Of a stretch of DNA of 8,332 nt, positions 5,228 to 8,332 are shown one piece after another. The position numbers were made by a program, and so were the translations under genes. The notes under the pieces are model-generated. The model did not search any database. It had not been told where the DNA came from and saw nothing but the letters and a program-made list of their open reading frames with translations. The stretch spans positions 1 to 8,332 of the forward strand of contig DMAZ01000187.1 of NCBI GenBank assembly GCA_003446335.1. Direction: 5' to 3'. The stretch comes from Lachnospiraceae bacterium. GTDB taxonomy: Bacteria; Bacillota_A; Clostridia; Lachnospirales; Lachnospiraceae. Every line of letters starts with the position of its first letter. Position 1 is the first letter of the stretch.

Positions 5228-7153
5228 ATGATTATTTATCGCGAGAGTATTGGAAATTTTATATCTCAATGCCTTGACGGTTCTGCAGCAATAAATATAG
5301 GGACTATCATTTCTGACAAGATGAGGCTGAACGGAATCTCGTATTTTGGAGAATCGCAGGTCAATGCCTGGAATGCATCGTTACCGGAAATGGCACTGGT
5401 CCTGAAAGATATGGACGTAGACAGAAATATTGACGTTGCGGTGGAATATAAACTGGTTCAGTCCAGAGACAGAATTGATTTTCTGATCTGTGGAGACGAT
5501 GAGGCCGGCAAGGAGAACGTTGTTGTGGTGGAATTAAAGCAGTGGTCTCAGGTCCGGCCGACCCATAAACAAAATTTCGTATATACATATGGCGGCGGTG
5601 GAGAAGGGGATTACTGGCATCCTTCTTATCAGGCATATAACTATGCACAGATTTTGGTGAATTTCAATGAATATGTGCGTAACAAAAAGGTGCGTCTGCC
5701 GTCATGTTCTTATCTCCATAACATGGATCAGGGAAATTCGGTCCTTCTCGATGATAAAGACAAATACCCGCTCGTCGAGTCTGCGCCGGTATTCTATCAG
5801 GGGCAAAAAGAACGGCTTGGTGCATATATATCCAAATTTGTTAAAAGACCTAATAAAAATCTTTTGTATCATATAGAAGCCAGTAGAATTGTTCCGTCAA
5901 AACTGCTTGCAAAGATGCTCTCGGATGCAATAAAAGGAAATCCGTTTTTTTCTTATGACGAGGCACAGGCAACATCTGTTGCTCAGATTGTGGAAACAGC
6001 AGTTGATTCAGCTGCATACGGCGGAAAACGGACAATTATTATTAGGGGCGGGGCCGGAACCGGTAAATCGGTTGTTGCGATAAACGCACTTGGTCAGCTG
6101 ATCAATAATAGTAAGTCAGGACATAGGCTGAATGCGGTATATGTAACATCTAATGCTGCACCCAGGAATCTTTATACAGAAGAATTGGTCGCAGATGATT
6201 ATAAGAAGAATGCGATAGCTGCACTTTTCAGATATCCCACAGTTTTCTGCCATAGCGGTGAAGATGAGTATGATTGTGCACTTATTGATGAGGCACATCG
6301 TATTTTTGATTTCAAAGGAGGTGTGGGAATCAGGAAGGGTACGCATGTTCTTGATGATATTATACGAGCGTCAAGAGTTGCAGTCTTTTTTATAGATGAT
6401 GATCAGGCAGTAACAACGACAGATTTTGCTACAATTGAGAGAATCAAGGATGCTGCCGGACGTATGCATTCTAAATTGATTGAAGGTACGGATCTTGAAC
6501 TGAAAACACAATTCCGTGTTACCGGGGGAGAACAATATATTTCATTTATAAAATCCTTCCTGGGATATAACGATAACATAACATCATATTTTCCTGATAA
6601 ATATGAGTTTAAAATTTTTGATTCTGCTTTGGAAATGCATCGAGCCATAATCGAAAAAGATGATTTATTCAATTGTGGGCATACTGTGAGCGGGAAATGC
6701 CGTGTTGTAGCAGGATACACTTATGAATGGAATAGTAAAGGTCAGAATCGTAATGGGCCGGAATATGATATTATTTTGGATTCCGGCAGTTACAAGGCTA
6801 AATGGAATCTGAGGTGTAATGAAGTCGGTGATAAATATTCCTGGCTTAATGACATGGATTCTGTTAAAGAAGTGGGATGTATTCATACCTGTCAGGGCCT
6901 GGATATGAATTATTGCGGAGTAATAATTGGCAAAGATCTTCAGTATCATGACGGACATCTTCTTTACTGTCAGGATCAGATTGCCAGATCGGATAAAAAC
7001 AGCGGTATTCGCAGGGCAGATCCGAAGACGGCATCAAGGCTGATCCGCAATACTTATTATGTGCTTCTCACACGCGGCATGCTTGGAACGTACGTATACT
7101 GTGAAGATGAAGGACTTAGGGAATATTTAAAGACAATGCTGAGAGAATCATAA
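5228..7153 (+). CDS. PD-(D/E)XK nuclease-like domain fused to DUF2075 / Schlafen-group-3 helicase
   Basis: A 641-residue soluble protein. The N-terminal region (about 40-150) carries a restriction-endonuclease-like signature: RIDF with D84, then a hydrophobic strand ending in E102-L-K104, then HPSYQAYNYAQI from H131 with Q135 in the following helix. The C-terminal half (about 265-641) is a complete SF1-like helicase/ATPase of the DUF2075 type. It shows Walker A GGAGTGKS (274-281, K280), Walker B LIDEAHR (352-358, D354/E355), FFIDDDQ (Q393), TQFRVTGGEQYISFI, the motif-V-like IHTCQGLDMNYCGVIIG and a motif-VI-like YYVLLTRGMLGTYVY. Family members often occur beside accessory or defence genes and share the helicase core with the C-terminal part of long Schlafen proteins. 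The start is fixed by GGAG 7 nt upstream. Hand counts of four 60-base lines (6361, 6541, 6601, 6721) give 27-38% GC, low compared with the galactosidase gene, suggesting transfer. Likely role: ATP-driven nucleic-acid sensing with cleavage. Nuclease activity is inferred. Confidence 0.85.
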   Translation: MIIYRESIGNFISQCLDGSAAINIGTIISDKMRLNGISYFGESQVNAWNASLPEMALVLKDMDVDRNIDVAVEYKLVQSRDRIDFLICGDDEAGKENVVVVELKQWSQVRPTHKQNFVYTYGGGGEGDYWHPSYQAYNYAQILVNFNEYVRNKKVRLPSCSYLHNMDQGNSVLLDDKDKYPLVESAPVFYQGQKERLGAYISKFVKRPNKNLLYHIEASRIVPSKLLAKMLSDAIKGNPFFSYDEAQATSVAQIVETAVDSAAYGGKRTIIIRGGAGTGKSVVAINALGQLINNSKSGHRLNAVYVTSNAAPRNLYTEELVADDYKKNAIAALFRYPTVFCHSGEDEYDCALIDEAHRIFDFKGGVGIRKGTHVLDDIIRASRVAVFFIDDDQAVTTTDFATIERIKDAAGRMHSKLIEGTDLELKTQFRVTGGEQYISFIKSFLGYNDNITSYFPDKYEFKIFDSALEMHRAIIEKDDLFNCGHTVSGKCRVVAGYTYEWNSKGQNRNGPEYDIILDSGSYKAKWNLRCNEVGDKYSWLNDMDSVKEVGCIHTCQGLDMNYCGVIIGKDLQYHDGHLLYCQDQIARSDKNSGIRRADPKTASRLIRNTYYVLLTRGMLGTYVYCEDEGLREYLKTMLRES

Positions 7154-7198
7154 AATATAATCAGGAATCCGGCAGTATAGAATCAGAGAGGTAAGACT

Positions 7199-7519
7199 AT
7201 GCGAGAGGACACAATTAATCGAATCAGGAAATTTTCGGATGATCGAGACTGGGATCAGTTTCACACGCCTGTCAATCTGGCGAAATCTATAGCTATTGAG
7301 GCCTGTGAGCTGCTTGAGTGTTTTCAGTGGAGTGATACGGATTATGACTTGGATCATGTCGGCGAGGAACTGGCAGATGTGCTTGTTTACTGCAGAAATC
7401 TGCTTGATAAACTCGGACTGGACGAGGATGAAATTGTAAATAGAAAGATGGATCAGAATGAAGCGAAATACCCTGTTGAAAAGTCTCGTGGAAGCGCGGC
7501 AAAATACAATGAACTGTGA
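7199..7519 (+). CDS. MazG-like nucleotide pyrophosphohydrolase
   Basis: A 106-residue all-alpha protein of the MazG/dCTPase (RS21-C6-like) superfamily, which hydrolyses (d)NTPs to (d)NMP and pyrophosphate using Mg2+. The metal-binding pattern is visible as E34-x-x-E37 in IEACELLECFQW and E57-x-x-D60 in EELADVLVYC. The family-typical tail contains EIVNRKMDQNEAKYP and ends SAAKYNEL. The N-terminus DWDQFHTPVNLAKSI is also typical of small single-domain members, which assemble as dimers or tetramers. The ATG at 7199 is preceded by GAGAGG (7186-7191) with 7 nt spacing. It lies 45 bp after the helicase stop and very probably shares its transcript, although a TATAAT at 7156-7161 without a convincing -35 leaves room for an internal promoter. 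Substrate preference cannot be read from sequence. Next to a nuclease-helicase it may deplete nucleotides in a defence response or simply perform nucleotide housekeeping. Confidence 0.9.
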   Translation: MREDTINRIRKFSDDRDWDQFHTPVNLAKSIAIEACELLECFQWSDTDYDLDHVGEELADVLVYCRNLLDKLGLDEDEIVNRKMDQNEAKYPVEKSRGSAAKYNEL

Positions 7520-8297
7520 ACGGTCTAATATCAAAGTGATTTTCTTCGATATAGATGGAACACTGTTCTCTCATACAACGAGAAGTGTTCCGGCGAGTAC
7601 GCTTCGTGCCCTGAAATGCCTGCAGGAGAAGGGAATTTTGTGTGTCATTGCGACTGGAAGACACATCTCTGAGATGCGGGAAATGGATTTCCTGAAATAT
7701 GGATTCGATGCATATATAACTCTTAACGGGCAGATCTGTCTGGACAGTGATCTGGAGACTGTCTTCGAGATTCCGATGGAAGGGGAAAGCATGAAAGGCC
7801 TGCTTGACATTTTCCATGGAATGGAAATTCCGACGATCCTGACCGCAAAAGACGGGATGTATGTCAACTTTATAAATGAGGACGTATATCTGGCACATCA
7901 GGAGATCCACACTTCGATTCCTGAAGTTGGAACATATTCAGGCGAGAACGTCTACATGGGGGTCATTTATTGCACAAAAGAGCTTGAGGAGGCCGTCGCG
8001 AAAAAGCTTCCCGGATGCAGCATTACCAGGTGGTGCGGATATGGCATAGATGTTTTGCCCGGCGAAGGTGATAAGGTGGCAGGAATCCGGAAGTATCTTG
8101 AACTTCAGGGTATATCACGTGAGGAGACCATAGCGTTCGGTGATGGCGAAAATGACATGGAGATGCTTCGGTACGCCGGGATTGGTATTGCTCTTGGGAA
8201 TGCCGAGGAGGAGGTCAAGGCAGCGGCCGATTATGTGACGGCAGATATAGATGATGATGGTGTGAGTAAAGCTTTAGAGTATTTTCACATCATCTAA
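7509..8297 (+). CDS. Cof-type HAD family phosphatase
   Basis: A 262-residue haloacid dehalogenase superfamily hydrolase with a C2B-type cap (Cof/IIB subfamily), which typically removes phosphate from sugar phosphates, FMN/PLP or nucleotides. Motif I is FFDIDGTLF with nucleophile D14 and acid/base D16. Motif II is the Thr in VIATGRH. Motif III is K189 in EGDKVAGI. Motif IV is GDGENDMEML with D212 and D216. The cap lies between motifs II and III. I chose ATG at 7509, which places motif I 14 residues from the start as is usual and gives a family-typical length. It overlaps the MazG stop by 11 nt, which suggests translational coupling, since no strong ribosome binding site is visible close by. 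An in-frame ATG at 7458 would add 17 residues and a longer overlap. The final 35 bases of the window after the stop show no complete terminator. The substrate cannot be predicted. Confidence 0.9.
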   Translation: MNCERSNIKVIFFDIDGTLFSHTTRSVPASTLRALKCLQEKGILCVIATGRHISEMREMDFLKYGFDAYITLNGQICLDSDLETVFEIPMEGESMKGLLDIFHGMEIPTILTAKDGMYVNFINEDVYLAHQEIHTSIPEVGTYSGENVYMGVIYCTKELEEAVAKKLPGCSITRWCGYGIDVLPGEGDKVAGIRKYLELQGISREETIAFGDGENDMEMLRYAGIGIALGNAEEEVKAAADYVTADIDDDGVSKALEYFHII

Positions 8298-8332
8298 AAA
8301 ATTTCCGGGCTGGACGGCATAGATGCAGGCAG

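Noticed and set aside
6314..6323. AAAGGAGGTG inside the helicase gene, resembling a ribosome binding site
   Set aside because: No start codon with sensible spacing follows; the next ATG (6345) is distant and out of frame. It codes for K-G-G-V.
7156..7161. Perfect TATAAT between the helicase and MazG genes
   Set aside because: No -35-like hexamer at 16-18 nt upstream and no extended -10. The short gap is better read as an operon spacer; mentioned only as a possibility in the MazG entry.
7293..7910. Minus-strand open frame of 205 codons across the MazG and HAD genes
   Set aside because: It covers two well-supported genes on the other strand and has no domain-like pattern.
1..8332. CRISPR array, tRNA, rRNA, insertion sequence or attachment site
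   Set aside because: No regularly spaced repeats, cloverleaf, transposase/integrase motifs or flanking duplications were seen on reading both strands.

Overview
The window looks like a piece of a Firmicutes chromosome, most likely Clostridia and probably Lachnospiraceae. This rests on purine-rich AGGAG/GGAG ribosome binding sites, moderate GC, a GH36 alpha-galactosidase of the Gram-positive type, and a receptor-like Ser/Thr kinase with a cytoplasmic catalytic domain, one membrane helix and a repeat-containing ectodomain. The taxonomic call is inference from family flavour. There is no rRNA, tRNA, CRISPR array, transposase or integrase in the window.

Layout. (1) Positions 21-2216 (+) encode a complete GH36 alpha-galactosidase. 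(2) Positions 2237-2671 (-) encode a small helix-turn-helix protein that ends convergently 20 bp from the galactosidase gene. (3) It is divergent from 2747-4999 (+), a membrane Ser/Thr kinase. The 75 bp between the two starts hold two dyads and what appear to be overlapping, oppositely directed promoters, so the two genes look like one regulatory unit. (4) Positions 5000-5227 hold two hairpins, a clear intrinsic terminator and then a promoter-like region with phased direct repeats. (5) Positions 5228-8297 (+) look like one operon. It comprises a 641-residue protein joining a PD-(D/E)XK nuclease-like N-terminus to a DUF2075/Schlafen-group-3-type helicase, then a 106-residue MazG-like nucleotide pyrophosphohydrolase, then a Cof-type HAD phosphatase whose likely start overlaps the MazG stop.

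How the parts may work together. The galactosidase is ordinary carbohydrate metabolism, releasing galactose from alpha-galactosides. The HTH/kinase pair looks like an envelope-sensing module, with the repeat-containing ectodomain as sensor and the HTH protein as a plausible autoregulator or phosphorylation target. The most interesting part is the third block. A nuclease-helicase of Schlafen-helicase type beside a nucleotide pyrophosphohydrolase is the combination expected of a nucleic-acid-sensing, nucleotide-depleting anti-phage or stress system. The helicase gene is visibly more AT-rich than the galactosidase, has its own promoter-like region behind a terminator, and so may have been acquired as a cassette. 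The defence role is inference. The domain calls for the helicase motifs and the MazG metal-binding residues are read directly from the sequence.
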